Positions 41,701-51,540 of a DNA stretch of 64,000 bases are shown here, piece after piece. The notes under the pieces are model-generated. The model made no database searches. It was not told the DNA's origin and was given only the letters and a program-made list of their open reading frames with translations. The stretch's first letter is position 1, and every line of letters begins with the position of its first letter. This DNA comes from Apostichopus japonicus (lineage: Eukaryota > Echinodermata > Holothuroidea > Aspidochirotida > Stichopodidae). The stretch is from positions 22,244,501 to 22,308,500 of the forward strand of contig NC_092580.1 of assembly GCF_037975245.1 (NCBI RefSeq). The letters are read 5' to 3'. The translations under genes were made by a program, and so were the position numbers.

Positions 41701-44700
41701 GCTGTTGAATTGTTTACAAATTCTGAAACGATCTGACCACCACCAACAATGATAAATAGTTAAATAGGAAACACACACTGTCACACATGTATGGCAAAAA
41801 ATACCTGGCACTGTCATAGTACTAGTGACATTACTTCCCCTTTTTTTAGTACTATTACTGTTAAGGTTTTGCACCATGAAGAAATATGAGAGATGTACAG
41901 TTAATTTGTACTATGATACACATTCAATTTTTTGACTACTTTTTCTGCACTGAAAACCTCTATCACCACCAGGCAGACTGTTTTACCAGTTGGTAGTATG
42001 AAGAAGATTACAGGAAAGGTTTATTTTAGGCGACAATGTGTGATAAATTCCTGAATTTCGTGTAAAGGTCTTAACGATACAATGTTGTTCGCACTAGTCT
42101 AAAATGCCACTTGAGGTAAATAAATTCTTTATAATAACATTTACCTTGATGTTGTGAACACGATGATGAAAGTAGAGTTACATGATTTGTAACAGTCTTA
42201 AAGGAGATTGGATTAATTCTTTTCTGGGAAAACCAGCATTTTTTCCACAACTTTTACCAATGAAGTTTAAAAGATAATTAAGGTGGAGACAATTTTACAG
42301 TTCTACTGCCATATTTCTTATTTTTTATTATTATTTTTTATTATTATTTTTTATTATTATTTTTTATTATTATTTTTTATTATTGTCATCTTTAATGAGG
42401 GTAGTCCTGCTCAGTGCAAAAGCAATGCTTTCCAGAGGAGCCCTCAAAATATATAGTTTAGGACCACAGCTGCAAATAGTTGTTATAAACATGCATCCAA
42501 TCAACAAGCTGTAACATTAGCACAGGTGTAGACTACTGTGTAGTACTGTAGTGTGCAGTTGAAGATACTGTATGTTACCAAGACTCCATGACAAGCCTAC
42601 CAACAAGTACTGTAGGCATTACAAATCAATGAGCCTATGCTCCATTATTTTTGAGAAGAGCCCTTGTAAAACTGCATCAATCTTATAAATGTACAGTGAT
42701 AAATTGAAATCGCAAAAGAAGACCTGTTGCAGTTCCGACGAAAACTGTGCACCTTCTGACAGTTCAGTAAAGCACTTTGCGGTACAAACCATTTAATAAG
42801 AGGAAAGTCAAAAATTTCTACACAGCTAGATATAACACATCTTTAATGCCTTTCTTGTTGAGTGATACTTACCTATGGAAATGTGTTTACTGGTTCCAAA
42901 CAGAGCATACACAATGACAGGGAAAAACACAGTGTAGAGACCGTATACTGGAGGGACTGTGGCTAATATTGCATGTGCCATACCTGTGAGAGAGACAAAT
43001 GTCTGATGATAATCTTGATGGTGAAGATCAATTTTGAAAATGCGGTTACATAGAGTACTAATATATGAACGATACACTCGGAAAGATGAATTAGAGGTAA
43101 GAGGCGTTGACCCGGAAGTGGGTCAACCGGGGGGGGGGGGGCGGGAGGCAGGGTCGAACTATTAATATGTATTTAAAGTACTTTGGAAAATGTAATATTT
43201 AGGTTCAATACATGAAACAGAAGTTCATGGCATATCAAGGAAAACTCACTTCCCAAGAGAGGGTCAAAACAAACTATTACAATAAGTGAGGAAATAAAGT
43301 GAGATTTGAGTGTGTTTCCAGTTCTTCCCTTCATTTTACCTTTCTGTTGTTATTACATTATAGATCTTGTAAAATTGATCTTATTGCTCTCTGAGAGGGT
43401 CAAAACAACTTCAGTATTATACAATTTGTACAGAACAATATGCAAGTCTACAGTCCGAGTAGAAATAAAAAATATTAAAAAAATAGGAAAGTTGTTTGAA
43501 TTCAGCACCAACTGGTTAAAAGTGTATTAATACCTCAATGCACCTTTAATGCATGCACCTACTGTACATCATAATGCAAATGAGAACCTTAACATGTTAT
43601 GAAATGTGTATAAATGTTTTTCTGGCAAATGGGAGTTAATAGTTCCCGGAAGCTGGGGTATATATGTAAGAACCATGGTCTGTGTAATATTACTTTGAAA
43701 TATGTTTGACACAAATGTCTTCTGTTTGTTATTTGATTTTGAGTTTGATCTTTCATCCAAGTTGCATCATTCATACAACCATCAGACATGCTCACTCTCT
43801 TGCGCTATTTTCCACTGCCCATTGAATGGGACGTATAAATCATCAACAGTAATTCATCATACATGTGTTTATACTACATAGACGGTAAGTAAAAATTCAC
43901 AGACAGTTTATAACATTGTCAGCATTTCAGAACCCATACTCATTCCCATTAAGAGCTACCATAAATCAAACGACTAGAAATAAATCACTAACACATAGAG
44001 CCTCACCCACAAATCACCTGCATGTGACTCATTCATATGATGCACAGCTCACACTCCTTCAAAAACATATCTTCAACTTTTCATCAAAAATTCCATACAA
44101 GACTACTGTATATCTGCATCCATTGTTGGTTTCTTGTTTTTTAAGCATTCTCTTTAATTTATGCTCTGAACAAAGGGATATATAGCTAAATATATATGAG
44201 AGAGTGGGAGGGGGATGGGGGGGGGGGGAGAGACTAAATGCCACAAATTTAAAATATTTGGTTTGATGGGAAAATATACAAGTGTTGAGTGAGGAGGGAT
44301 TCTAACATTTGAGGAGTAAGTCCCGACGAAAAAGGCTTTCTATCCTTAACGAATGATGTGACAAAAATGTATGAAGGAAAACAGTGTTGATCAGTGAAAC
44401 ACTGTTTATCTGACAACTAACTTTAAGTGATATATATGAAATGAGTGGAATGGATGCCCAAGAGCAATTTTCTGATGTTGTAGATTGCTAGTTCAAGCCA
44501 CTGCTGTCAGGCGTGGCTTGTATTTCTGATTTTATTACTTCTACCCACTTTTTATTTTCTGAGACATGCAAGAGTACACCACAAGTCAACTAAGGAAACT
44601 TTTTCGATAATAATACGACATTTCATTTTTCACAGTGCCAGTGACACCTCTCTAGTGGTACTCGACGAACGGTCGCAACGTACAACCATGAATTTAAGTG

Positions 44701-47305
44701 AAAGGTATGTTTCTAGTACCCTAAATTAGCTGTGAAAATAGACTACGTTTTTCATACTAGTTACCATGTCGTGGCTCCTACAGTACTTCCCACTAAAACT
44801 GGACAAAAACATTCAATTTGCAGATGATACCATTTGTACTGTAACTTTACAATTACTTAATAAAAAAAATTATAAAAATACTTAAAAGAATAACATTTAC
44901 TTCAATTGGTCGGTGGAAGCATGTAGGTAATTAATCTATATACCGTACATGATCCACAACGAGAAGGTTGCACTGTACACTAATTATATATTTGTTGAGT
45001 TTAATATGAAAAAATTGGTTACCAATGTTTTCAGTCTGGCTCTATTGTACAAATCAAGTGTGATTCAACGGAACACATCGTCATGCAACTGTTGTTATTA
45101 AGAAAGACATTGTCATAATTACCAAATTGAACTCATATTTATTAACAATCCTTTTGCTAAAATGGCGTGCCTATCACACTTAAAGCCTTTAATTAGGAGG
45201 TATGTACAGTACTACAGTTAGGACATGCAGGCAACTTAAACAAATTATGTAACCTTGTCATAGCCTATCTGCCTACCATAAATTTGCAACTAAGGTCTGA
45301 ACGTATCACATAGTCATATGGAGACATGCGTGGTGTACACGGTCACCATTTCACCCATCTAACCATGCTATATGTTGGAATGAATTGTTTGAAAACATCT
45401 AACCAATGTGAATCAATAATTACCTTGCGGTAGTCGGTAAACTCCAACCGTGAATCCAGATATGACATCTGGTAAAAGTTGCTTTCTGAGACCATACTTT
45501 GGAAGCCAGGCAAGGATTGGTATCAAACCAAAAAAGAACTTTTTCACAGATTTTTTGTTGATATCGCCCGGTTTGACCCAAGACTTGACCTTGTCTGGGA
45601 CCGAGGCTTTTTGTCTTTCTCGGACTTTGAAGTCTTTCCTGAATTCATCTTCACTGTAAAGTGGACGGTTCACGACCACATTATTACGGTGTCTTAACTC
45701 CAAGTCAAGGTCAATGTTACTAATGCTTTCTGCTGGGACACCCTCCTCTTCTGTGAAATGCAAGAGGGCAAAGTCAATTCATACTCAGTACAGTGAAAAC
45801 CAAATTAACTTAACAGGCCATGTCTTAACAAAAACGATTATGGGTGAGAAACAACAAAAGATTGACACAGGAACAGGATTTCAGAACATCTTTGACATTT
45901 CACTAGATGATAGCCTTTTCATTTGTATACCTGTAGAGCAACTTAGAAGGAACAAAACTTACATAATTATCACAACAAGAAGAAAAATATTCTGTAAAAT
46001 TGTTTTTAACTGAAATTAACAGAATTACATGAACAGATCTACAGGCTTTGTTCATTATTAACATTTTGGCAAACTATGTTCAATGAGTTGAAATAATGCA
46101 ATTGCATCAATGCAGCTTACACAGTGGCCTGTAGACTTTGACTTAGGATGGTATGAATAAATGCATGCTGTTAAGAGAACATACATTCTTTTAAGGGTGT
46201 AAAGTAAAGATTTTTCTCTTTTGTTTACTTTTATACATTCAACTACTTGATTTTGCTGTTACTGTACTTCAGACAGATTTTGACAGAATAAGATACAATT
46301 ATTTTTGTAAAAGTCTCAAGTAAAAAGAATCAAAGCAAGAAAAATTTGACTTTGAAAGGCGGTATAGCTAGTGTTATCAGTGCAGCTACATATTGATAAC
46401 ACAGTACCTAAAGAAAGGGGACATGCAAAGTTACTGTACACCACCGTACTTGCAATGGCAGAATGACAAATAGATAAGAAAATTTGTTTTAAAAAACAAT
46501 CTCTTTTGGGACAATGGACTTGGCTACATTAAATAAAGTTAGTTTCAAGATAAATTTGTGTTATAGCCTAGGCTCCACAGAAATATGTTGAATTTCCAGA
46601 CAACAGCAGAAACATTTCAATGGTATTGTTTGGGTGTTTAGCCTACTTTCGATTCCTGTAATTCAAACAGTTCCTGTACGCCTACTTGTACTTGATGGCC
46701 AAGTCTTTATGCTGGTAACTTCTAGGCCCTATGCCAAAAAAAGTAAAAACGTAAGTAGTTATCACATGAAGAACAAAATTAAGAATCAAGTTTCCCTTCT
46801 TGAAACATGTGCTTAAATAAGCAAGTCCTCACACAATGTTGTATCTTAGCATTTAGTAATGTACAGATGCATACCAGTTTAAGTGGAGGTTCATGATTGC
46901 CATACTCCATGTGGCTTGAGTTGTCGTGAAATGGGCCTGTTGACGCTAATTAGTACGACCCCTATAGTTTACACTGTAGGCCTAGTTCTAGTATTAGTTT
47001 CATTAATTTATTGATTTTGTTTATTTATTTTCTGATTTTGTTTATTCCTTTTCCCTATTATCACTCTGTATGTGTCTTATCGTTGTGATTTTTAATATTT
47101 TACTATGGTCCCATGCAATGTGTTTCTTTTATGTACCGCGCTATATAGACCTAACACAGTTAGGTTAAGTTAGGCCTAGCCTAGTAACAAGTAACATGTT
47201 CTAACGTCTAGGCCTATGCTTAGTAGCTGTTTCGCAAAACGCCAAATTTACATTATCGACATATTGTTATGTACGTTAAGGCTAAGACTGATATAACTCA
47301 CCCAT
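17691..47305 (-). CDS. SLC26 anion exchanger/transporter (SulP family), 16 exons (gene model)
   Basis: Sixteen exons join in phase into 751 residues, the usual SLC26 length. The product should be a multi-pass membrane anion transporter (chloride, sulfate, bicarbonate or oxalate are typical substrates). In sequence: a cytoplasmic N-terminus with the [12 protein letters not shown] segment (residues about 35-47); the signature [11 protein letters not shown] entering TM1 (about 107); HISIGSFAVVS; a TM10 segment with SLSRSLVQE, whose Ser409-Arg410 pair matches the anion-site Ser-Arg of prestin; and a C-terminal STAS domain (about 540-720) ending in the conserved FVTVHDAV. It resembles the SLC26A5/A6 branch, but orthology cannot be set by eye. 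A candidate poly(A) signal (AATAAA) lies at 17295-17300. No TATA box was recognised. The substrate is not predictable from sequence alone. Confidence 0.92.
18168..18289 (-). CDS. SLC26 exon 15: STAS domain, last part
   Basis: Acceptor ATTTCAG|GCAGTG (phase 1, forming Gly with the preceding G) and donor AGG|GTAAGA. It encodes [16 protein letters not shown] and [13 protein letters not shown], the conserved end of SLC26 STAS domains. Confidence 0.92.
18409..19235 (-). repeat. Five 153 bp tandem copies of the STAS exon 14 end plus donor
   Basis: The donor-side hexamer recurs at 18471, 18624, 18777, 18930, 19083 and 19236: exact 153 bp steps. Each unit is ~119 bp matching the end of exon 14, the GTAAGA donor and a 34 bp intron spacer; a sixth partial unit runs to about 18409. 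Copies differ by a few bases, and each keeps an open frame up to a stop in the spacer. The junction has microhomology (TTCATACGGTGAT) between exon and intron. Confidence 0.93.
19243..19462 (-). CDS. SLC26 exon 14: STAS core, source of the tandem repeat
   Basis: Acceptor ATACCTTAG|GTTGAT in phase 0 and donor AGAG|GTAAGA in phase 1. The first 33 residues are an acidic variable-loop segment. From residue 638 of the model come [20 protein letters not shown] and the rest to NVRG, the central STAS strand and helix. The last ~119 bases of this exon plus 34 bases of intron are repeated five more times downstream. Confidence 0.9.
20536..20655 (+). repeat. A/C-rich imperfect repeat
   Basis: Repeats of ACAACACAGCTACACCA-like units, poor in G. 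It gives a Thr/Asn/His-rich chance frame that should not be called a gene. Confidence 0.6.
22797..22920. mobile_element. Short TIR element (MITE), copy 1
   Basis: Left end TGCTTCAAAGCACTCGTACT then GACAGTAC; the right end carries the inverse (GTACTGACAATACGAGTGCT then CTAAAGC). The arms are about 30 bp with a few mismatches. A second copy lies 300 bp away. Confidence 0.75.
23107..23250. mobile_element. Short TIR element (MITE), copy 2
   Basis: Left arm CATGTCCTGCTTCAAATCAC then TCGTACTGACAGTA; right arm TGTCAGTACGAGTGCTTTGA then AGCATGACAT. The arms match copy 1, but the interiors differ. Confidence 0.75.
25034..25225 (-). CDS. SLC26 exon 13: STAS domain, first part
   Basis: A 64-codon exon: [20 protein letters not shown] opens the STAS fold. 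A basic/alanine-rich stretch then leads into the variable loop. The donor is GAG|GTAAGG, phase 0. Confidence 0.92.
25600..25915 (+). mobile_element. 3'-truncated LINE end (CR1/L2-like)
   Basis: One frame resembles the RT C-terminus: a [14 protein letters not shown]-like core, then a KSLLKTHLF-like end. An ATTATTATTATTATT tail follows at 25897-25912. TGGTGCTATGTAAGTCTCA before the tail resembles the end of the 12.7 kb SINE. It is inserted in SLC26 intron 12, antisense. Confidence 0.65.
26671..26847 (-). CDS. SLC26 exon 12: last TM helices
   Basis: A 59-codon exon: [20 protein letters not shown], then [16 protein letters not shown], leading to the STAS linker ending KQFDI. The donor is ATA|GTGAGT, phase 0. 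Confidence 0.92.
27652..27747 (-). CDS. SLC26 exon 11
   Basis: A 32-codon exon with [15 protein letters not shown] and the basic loop to SKTDF, the family's LAAIIIVALKGMF region. The donor is TTT|GTAAGT, phase 0. Confidence 0.9.
29399..29476 (-). CDS. SLC26 exon 10
   Basis: A 26-codon exon, [20 protein letters not shown] to TLPE, with acceptor TAG|ATTTCC and donor GAG|GTGAGT, phase 0. Confidence 0.9.
29581..29655 (+). mobile_element. Fragment of a hAT-like transposon end
   Basis: CAGGGGTTCCCTAAATGGGG followed by repeated GGGGTGCATG / GGGGGTTCATG. This is the typical 5' end of hAT elements (CAGNGGTTC...). No matching right end was found. Confidence 0.5.
30635..30748 (-). CDS. SLC26 exon 9: TM10 anion-site segment
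   Basis: Encodes [13 protein letters not shown] and [19 protein letters not shown], 38 codons, phase 0. The Ser-Arg pair (residues 409-410 of the model) is at the central anion site in prestin. The donor is CAG|GTAAGA. Confidence 0.92.
31480..31815. repeat. Three-copy ~110 bp tandem repeat
   Basis: TCTATGAGACATCTAACAGT, then GGAATTAACTGTACACACAG and TATTTTGAAAACTTTGGAAG recur three times. The units share a frame by chance (31493-31732), but the segment is intronic and antisense to SLC26. Confidence 0.88.
31977..32124 (-). CDS. SLC26 exon 8
   Basis: Completes PTG-LPGPSFP, then a membrane segment and [11 protein letters not shown] ahead of donor CAG|GTAAAG. Phase 2 in, phase 0 out. Confidence 0.92.
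32233..32315. repeat. ~22 bp tandem repeat
   Basis: CCCACAACAACTGTACTTGA plus CT recurs about four times with small changes. Confidence 0.8.
32865..32947 (-). CDS. SLC26 exon 7
   Basis: Acceptor TCTGTAG|ATCGTA and donor ACGGG|GTAAGT (phase 2). It encodes [20 protein letters not shown] and PTG, the family's conserved ...VGDIPTG(L) region. Confidence 0.9.
33847..34008 (-). CDS. SLC26 exon 6
   Basis: Acceptor CTTTTTCAG|CAATAC and donor GTTGTG|GTAAGT, 54 codons, phase 0. It holds the membrane segment [19 protein letters not shown] and the PIPIELVVV strand typical of SLC26. Confidence 0.9.
34070..34390 (-). mobile_element. tRNA-derived SINE, same family as 12.7 kb, in SLC26 intron 5
   Basis: On the minus strand it starts GTGGCCAATTGACTAAGGC, has a B-box GGTTCGATTCC and the shared core TTGTGTCCTTGGGCAAG, and ends in an ATT-rich tail at 34075-34092. 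It lies upstream (5') of exon 6 in the intron. Confidence 0.82.
35325..35430 (-). mobile_element. Degenerate tRNA-derived SINE head
   Basis: The minus strand reads TGGCCTAGTGGATAAAGGCG then GGTTTCGATACTTGG, an A-box/B-box pair with an arm between, as in Ser/Leu-type tRNA SINEs. No clear body or tail was seen. Confidence 0.55.
35522..35686 (-). CDS. SLC26 exon 5
   Basis: Encodes [11 protein letters not shown], the conserved [10 protein letters not shown] segment and [12 protein letters not shown], 55 codons, phase 0 at both ends. The donor is AGG|GTAGGT. Confidence 0.92.
35687..39313 (-). other. SLC26 intron 4
   Basis: A 3.6 kb intron. It contains a TIR element at 37670-38014 and otherwise unremarkable AT-rich DNA. 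No missing exon is implied. Confidence 0.6.
37670..38014. mobile_element. TIR element with 5 bp target duplication, 345 bp
   Basis: The ends are CAGGGGCGTCGGAGCC and (reverse of the right end) CAGGGGCGTCGGAAGC. CAACT flanks both sides (37665-37669 and 38015-38019). The interior near 37840-37920 resembles 48380-48470. It is non-coding. Confidence 0.75.
39314..39465 (-). CDS. SLC26 exon 4: TM3 and following loop
   Basis: Acceptor AATCACAG|GTAGTT and donor ATACAG|GTAAGG. It encodes [14 protein letters not shown] (the N-terminus of TM3 lines the anion site in the family), an acidic extracellular loop and ALMVGVIQ. Phase 1 in, phase 0 out. Confidence 0.88.
40285..40360 (+). mobile_element. Second copy of the CTGAAGAAG...GAAACGTC motif
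   Basis: CCTCTGAAGAAGATCCTGCT followed by a possible stem and TGAAACGTCACGCCCTC, matching the 13.98 kb copy at most positions. It lies in SLC26 intron 3, antisense to the gene. Confidence 0.45.
42318..42385. repeat. ATT/T-rich microsatellite
   Basis: Five repeats of a 13-base TTATTATTTTTTA-type unit. Confidence 0.85.
42873..42983 (-). CDS. SLC26 exon 3: TM1-TM2
   Basis: Starts GT ATG GCA after an acceptor (completing [11 protein letters not shown]), continues through [14 protein letters not shown] and ends HISIG at ATAG|GTAAGT, phase 1. Confidence 0.9.
45424..45750 (-). CDS. SLC26 exon 2: cytoplasmic N-terminus
   Basis: Acceptor CATTTCACAG|AAGAGG and donor CCGCAAG|GTAATT, phase 1 at both ends. 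It holds [10 protein letters not shown] and the pre-TM1 segment [13 protein letters not shown]. Confidence 0.9.
47302..47305 (-). CDS. SLC26 exon 1: ATG G start fragment
   Basis: Exon 2 has no usable ATG and needs one extra base upstream. At 47305 the minus strand reads AGAATGG|GTGAGT, an ATG followed by one G and a consensus donor. It joins in phase to AA GAG GAG of exon 2, giving M-E-E-E-G. Only four coding bases lie here; the rest of the exon would be 5' UTR. This is the best start found, but it is inferred. Confidence 0.6.
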
Positions 47306-47557
47306 TCTATCTATTCTATCCTGTTCTTTGTATCATCAATGACTTCGGTCAAAAAAGTTAGTATTACTAGTTTATTCGAAAACCGCACCAGTCGTCTTCC
47401 TTGGTCTACGTCGTGAGTACTGATCTGTCATGTACAGCTGATCAGCGGTCGTGAGTCAATAGCTGCTGCTTTCATGTGCTCGTAACCAACTACCATCAAT
47501 GATTATGCAATCCAAAGTACAAACTACCCACAGAAGCCACTTCACTTATGCATGTGA

Positions 47558-48544
47558 CATAGGCGTACGGGGCGGGGGGCAGGGGGCAGACTGCCCCCCA
47601 AATTTCCAAAGGGCAAGAAATTCGGGCAAAAGTCCTAAAAATTCGGGCAGTCTAAAAGGGGAAAAAATATATAAATATGCAGTAGCTTGCCCGAATCTTT
47701 TTCATATTTTTACCCGACATTTCCGTGGAGAGTGTTTTGTGTTATTTGTTTTGTGACATTAATATAGGCCTACTAATTTTCTTTATTTAGCATCATGATG
47801 CCCGAATATTTCCGTGTAACACCACCGTAAGCGCAGCTCAACTGGGCTACCACGCTTTTTGCACTATCGCCCAAAATTATTAACAGGGAACGCCGCTCAC
47901 AATCGTGGTGACAAGCATGCATGGAGATTAGCAGTCTCTGAAGTGAAAAAGATCGCAGTAAACATTTGTTCTAACTAGTCAACTGTATACCTGGACATCC
48001 CCGACATGAGTGTATATAAGAAACATTTTCTTTTTCATGGATGGTGGGGGGGGTGCCTACAAGCCTAAAAGTACAGGTTTATCATATTCTTTGTTATTTT
48101 TATACTATTTTGTGAGACAAATTGCAGTCTCACCCGACACAGCGACATTTTCCCGCCTAAAATGTATGTTTTTTCTGGAGGTAGCTGATACTGTGTTAAC
48201 ATAATAAATACGGTAACTAAATAGGAGCTTAAAAAATATATTGTCCTATTTTTCCCCTTCAAAGTGATTTTACCATTTTTTCTTCTTCTAATTAACCAAA
48301 TTTTTGGGGAAGTGTAAATTTCTAAATGTGAGATTATAAAATAAAGAATGTTTACTTGTTTAGATGCAACTTGCAAGGCCTCAGAAGTGCCATTTCCGGC
48401 AATCTGAGAGGCATTTTTTGCCCAAAAATTTCTTGTACGCTACGCGCCAACCGATGGTGGCGCTCCGCTTAGAAAGTGTCACGGGAACTTTCGGGCACAA
48501 AATGTTCTGCCCCCCAAACCAAAATGGTCCCGAACGCCTATGCG
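47558..48544. mobile_element. Probable TIR element, ~990 bp, G/C-tract rich
   Basis: Left CATAGGCGTACGGGG with GGGGGGCAGACTGCCCCCCA inside; right end reversed GCATAGGCGTTCGGGACC with a GGGGGGCAGA tract. Roughly symmetrical ends suggest a non-autonomous transposon. Short ATTCGGGCA repeats lie at 47620-47650. Target duplications are not clear. Confidence 0.45.
48162..48325. repeat. Direct repeat, copy A
   Basis: From AATGTATGTTTTTTCTGGAG through GTAACTAAATAGGAGC to TTTTTGGGGAAGTGTAAATT. It matches 48558-48722 with few changes. Confidence 0.85.
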
Positions 48545-48557
48545 TGTCGTTGAACAA

Positions 48558-48722
48558 TGTATGTTTTTTTTTCTGGAGGTACTGCATGAGTACTGTGGTA
48601 AAATAATAAATAGGGTAACTAAATAGGAGCTTAAAAATATACTGTCCTATTTTTCCCCTTCAAAGTGATGTTACCATTTTTCTCCTTCTAACTTACCAAA
48701 TTTTTGGGGAAGTGTAAATTTT
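48558..48722. repeat. Direct repeat, copy B
   Basis: The second copy, ~396 bp away, outside the right end of the TIR-like element. One copy has 'AATAAATACGG' where the other has 'AATAAATAGGG'. Confidence 0.85.
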
Positions 48723-49264
48723 CTTCTTATACTTTGGGGGACTGGCGCCACCATTTTCCATGTATACATTTTGTTTATTCTTTTTGTCAACGTTGTTGTC
48801 ATATGAACTTTGTAAGCATATTTGTACTCTACATACCTCACACGAGTGAGGTGAACAGAGCTTGAATCAACTTGAAACTTGAAACATAATAGAAGCCACT
48901 TCCGACTTGTCGCTTGCAGCAATTTGAAGACCAATAGCTCGCGCAAAAGCTTCACCCTACACTGCTATTTTACGTAGTGCCCAATTAATTTTCCAGATTG
49001 TAAGAAAATTTTTAAAAATAAATAGTAAATTAAATACACAGAATGGTGAGCCATTTCTAAGGGTATATGTATGCGGAATGTTTAACATGTTTTTGAAATA
49101 TGAAAGTAAAAAATGTGAATGTATCCCCCAGGCACCATGTATAATGGTGTTGTGTTACATGAACAATTATTAATCATGCAGACACTAACATTGGGTTTTC
49201 GATGATGTTAGCATGAGCAGTTTTCTTCATGAATCTGACGTAATGTAAAGTGGGTGTACATGTT

Positions 49265-49765
49265 TACAAAGATTTCACGATTTGACCTCTGATGACCCAA
49301 ATGACCTTTGACGTCCGTCAAAACCAATAGTCTTCTTTAACTCAATGTGGTACATCTAAACACTAAATTAGAGGTCGACCCAAGCTTCCAGTATTGAGAT
49401 ATCTTGATTACAAGATTTTCACAATTTGACCCCTGATGACCCCAAATGACCTTTGCCCTCCACCAAAAACATCAGACTATTTGTACTTGATGTGGTACTT
49501 CTACACACTAAATATGAAGTCTGCCCATACTTCCCATCTTGAGATATCGTGTTAACAAGGTTTTCACAATTTGACCCCTGGTGACCCCAAATGTTCTTTG
49601 AACTCCACCAAAAACAATAGGCTTCTTGTAGTTAATGTGGTACTTCTACACACCAAATATCAAATTGGTCTGACCTTCCCTTCTGGAGATATCATGTTTA
49701 CAAGTTTTTCACAATTTGACCCCTGGTGACCCAAAATGACCTTTGACCTCCACCAAAAACAATTG
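49265..49765. repeat. Four-copy ~145 bp tandem repeat
   Basis: Each unit starts near ACAAGATTTTCACAATTTGA, then CCCCTGATGACCCCAAATGA, CCTTTGACCTCCACCAAAAA, TGTGGTACTTCTACACAC and TTGAGATATC. GACCTTTGACCTCC repeats of this kind are common in echinoderm genomes, as I recall. Confidence 0.88.
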
Positions 49766-49867
49766 GCTTTGTACTTACATATATGAAATTGGTGATTCTT
49801 TAGAAATCACAACCGAGGACCTGGAATTCTTTTGTTCAAGTCCTCGGTCAGATAGAAAAACAAACGC

Positions 49868-49890
49868 ACACACACACACACACGCACACA
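49868..49890. repeat. CA microsatellite
   Basis: A (CA)n tract of about eleven units, interrupted by CG. Confidence 0.8.
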
Positions 49891-50374
49891 AGTTGGACTT
49901 TGCAAAACATGAAATTTACACCTATATCGCGATAAAGCAGAATCATGATTCTACGCACTGATAGACGGCTCTGACCGTCGACGGATGAGTAGAACTGTCT
50001 ATTATGGTACATAATAATATACATAGAAACTAATATATATCCCAGTTATCTCAGACGAGTACAGTAGCTCACTCTGACAAACAAACATTGCTGCCACATG
50101 AAGTTACAATGTATTTGGTTTACCCAAATTAAAGCTTCAAACAACTTACTTGTGATTGCGTACATTGATTTAGAATTAGCATATATACATGAAGTCTGGG
50201 GTTCAGATCATTACTTCGCCTTATAAATCTCAAAAGGATGAAATCTATTATTATAAATGAAAACTTGACAAACATTAAAAAACGAAACGAAAACGCTTAC
50301 CTTTCCAGCTTTAAGTTCAGTCGGTCGAGCCTCAAATGTATTTAGAGGATTCGACAGGATCGATCACCTTCAGC

Positions 50375-50680
50375 CAGGGACGTAGCTAGAAATTTGAAGG
50401 GGGGGGGGGCAGAAGTTTAAAAGGGTCATTTCTCACAAAGGGAGCATTATTACATTTAACGGAGCACCATGATGTACAAAGAATTTTGTTTGCCCAAAAT
50501 TTCTTCCACGTTGCAGGAAATAAACAATAACAGAAGTATTGTGTACGTAGCAGACGAACTTTCAGGGGAAAGATTGAGAAGGGTCGCTTAACCCCCTTCA
50601 ACCTGAAAAGAAGGCTTTAATGATATTTCCTGCTTTTAGTTAAATTTTCGCTCCCAATGCTCCCCCTGGCTACGTCCCTG
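50375..50680. mobile_element. hAT-like MITE, 306 bp
   Basis: Ends CAGGGACGTAGCTAG and (reverse of the right end) CAGGGACGTAGCCAGG, each next to a G-rich tract. The flanks CCTTCAGC and CCTTCTGT match at 6 of 8 positions, a decayed 8 bp target duplication. It is non-coding. Confidence 0.7.
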
Positions 50681-51540
50681 CCTTCTGTGACTAGTGCAGT
50701 CGCTTCAGTGGTTAGATGGTTCTCTTTCTTTTCTTTTCGTCATTTGCAACCCGTCCACGTGAGCCCCGGGATGCCGCACCGGCCTAGTTAAAGGCATTGA
50801 ATACTCGCCCGAAACCGCGTGCCGCCCTCCGAAAAAAGTTAACTTTCTATTGCTTGCAAGTGAAGGTTTTTTTCTTGTCGCTACAAAGTGCAGACAGTAA
50901 TGAAACGTGATACCTTCTTATCTTTATCTGGACCTGAGATGTCCATCGCTGCTATGTATACTGTGTTGTGGGTATTGACCGCAGCTGCATGTAGTGACTG
51001 TAAACTAGTGTCTAATTACCGACGGTAGCAAGCTGTTTGTGTGTTTTCTGGGATCGATGGTGGTGTCTCACACTTCTGTTACAACTCATTCGAAACTAGG
51101 TCAGATTACCGGCATCAGACGTTTCTTTGTGCGCGAGTCTTCACTGCCTTTAAGCCACTGTAAAACATGGTCACCCTCGTTATTTACAGTTAGAATAAGA
51201 AGCCAACAGCAGTCAGTTTGGCTCTCAATTCCAGGTTAAATCCCGGGCAAAGTCCATACCGACCTAATACAAGAAGTACCGCAGCCATTTACTGTCAGAG
51301 TACGACCGATCCTTTGCAACTTAAGTCCGGATGTAAGATCATAATCGAAGGCAATAATAACGTGATTAAATGAAAATAAATAAAAACATCACTATAGCAG
51401 TAAAAGTGCTCGCAGAGCGAGTACTAAAACACGGCGTAACAAAAGCTGCTACGTACGTACGTATGGCGATCATCAGGCAACTGTACTTTAACCGCATGGC
51501 ATATTTCCCAGATTAAAGTGAAGTTGTTCTACTTTCCCGC

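Larger units (their letters stand above)
39466..45423 (-). other. SLC26 introns 2-3
   Basis: Two large introns around exon 3. Contents: the retroelement motif at 40.3 kb, a TTATTATTTTT microsatellite at about 42318-42385, a G-run at about 43130-43142 and a GA/G-rich tract at 44200-44232. No other coding segment was seen. Confidence 0.55.

Noticed and set aside
50300-50345. Upstream 5' UTR exon for SLC26 with donor GAAAG|GTAAGC
   Set aside because: The donor is good, but there is no ATG and no evidence of a link; 47302-47305 explains the start more simply.
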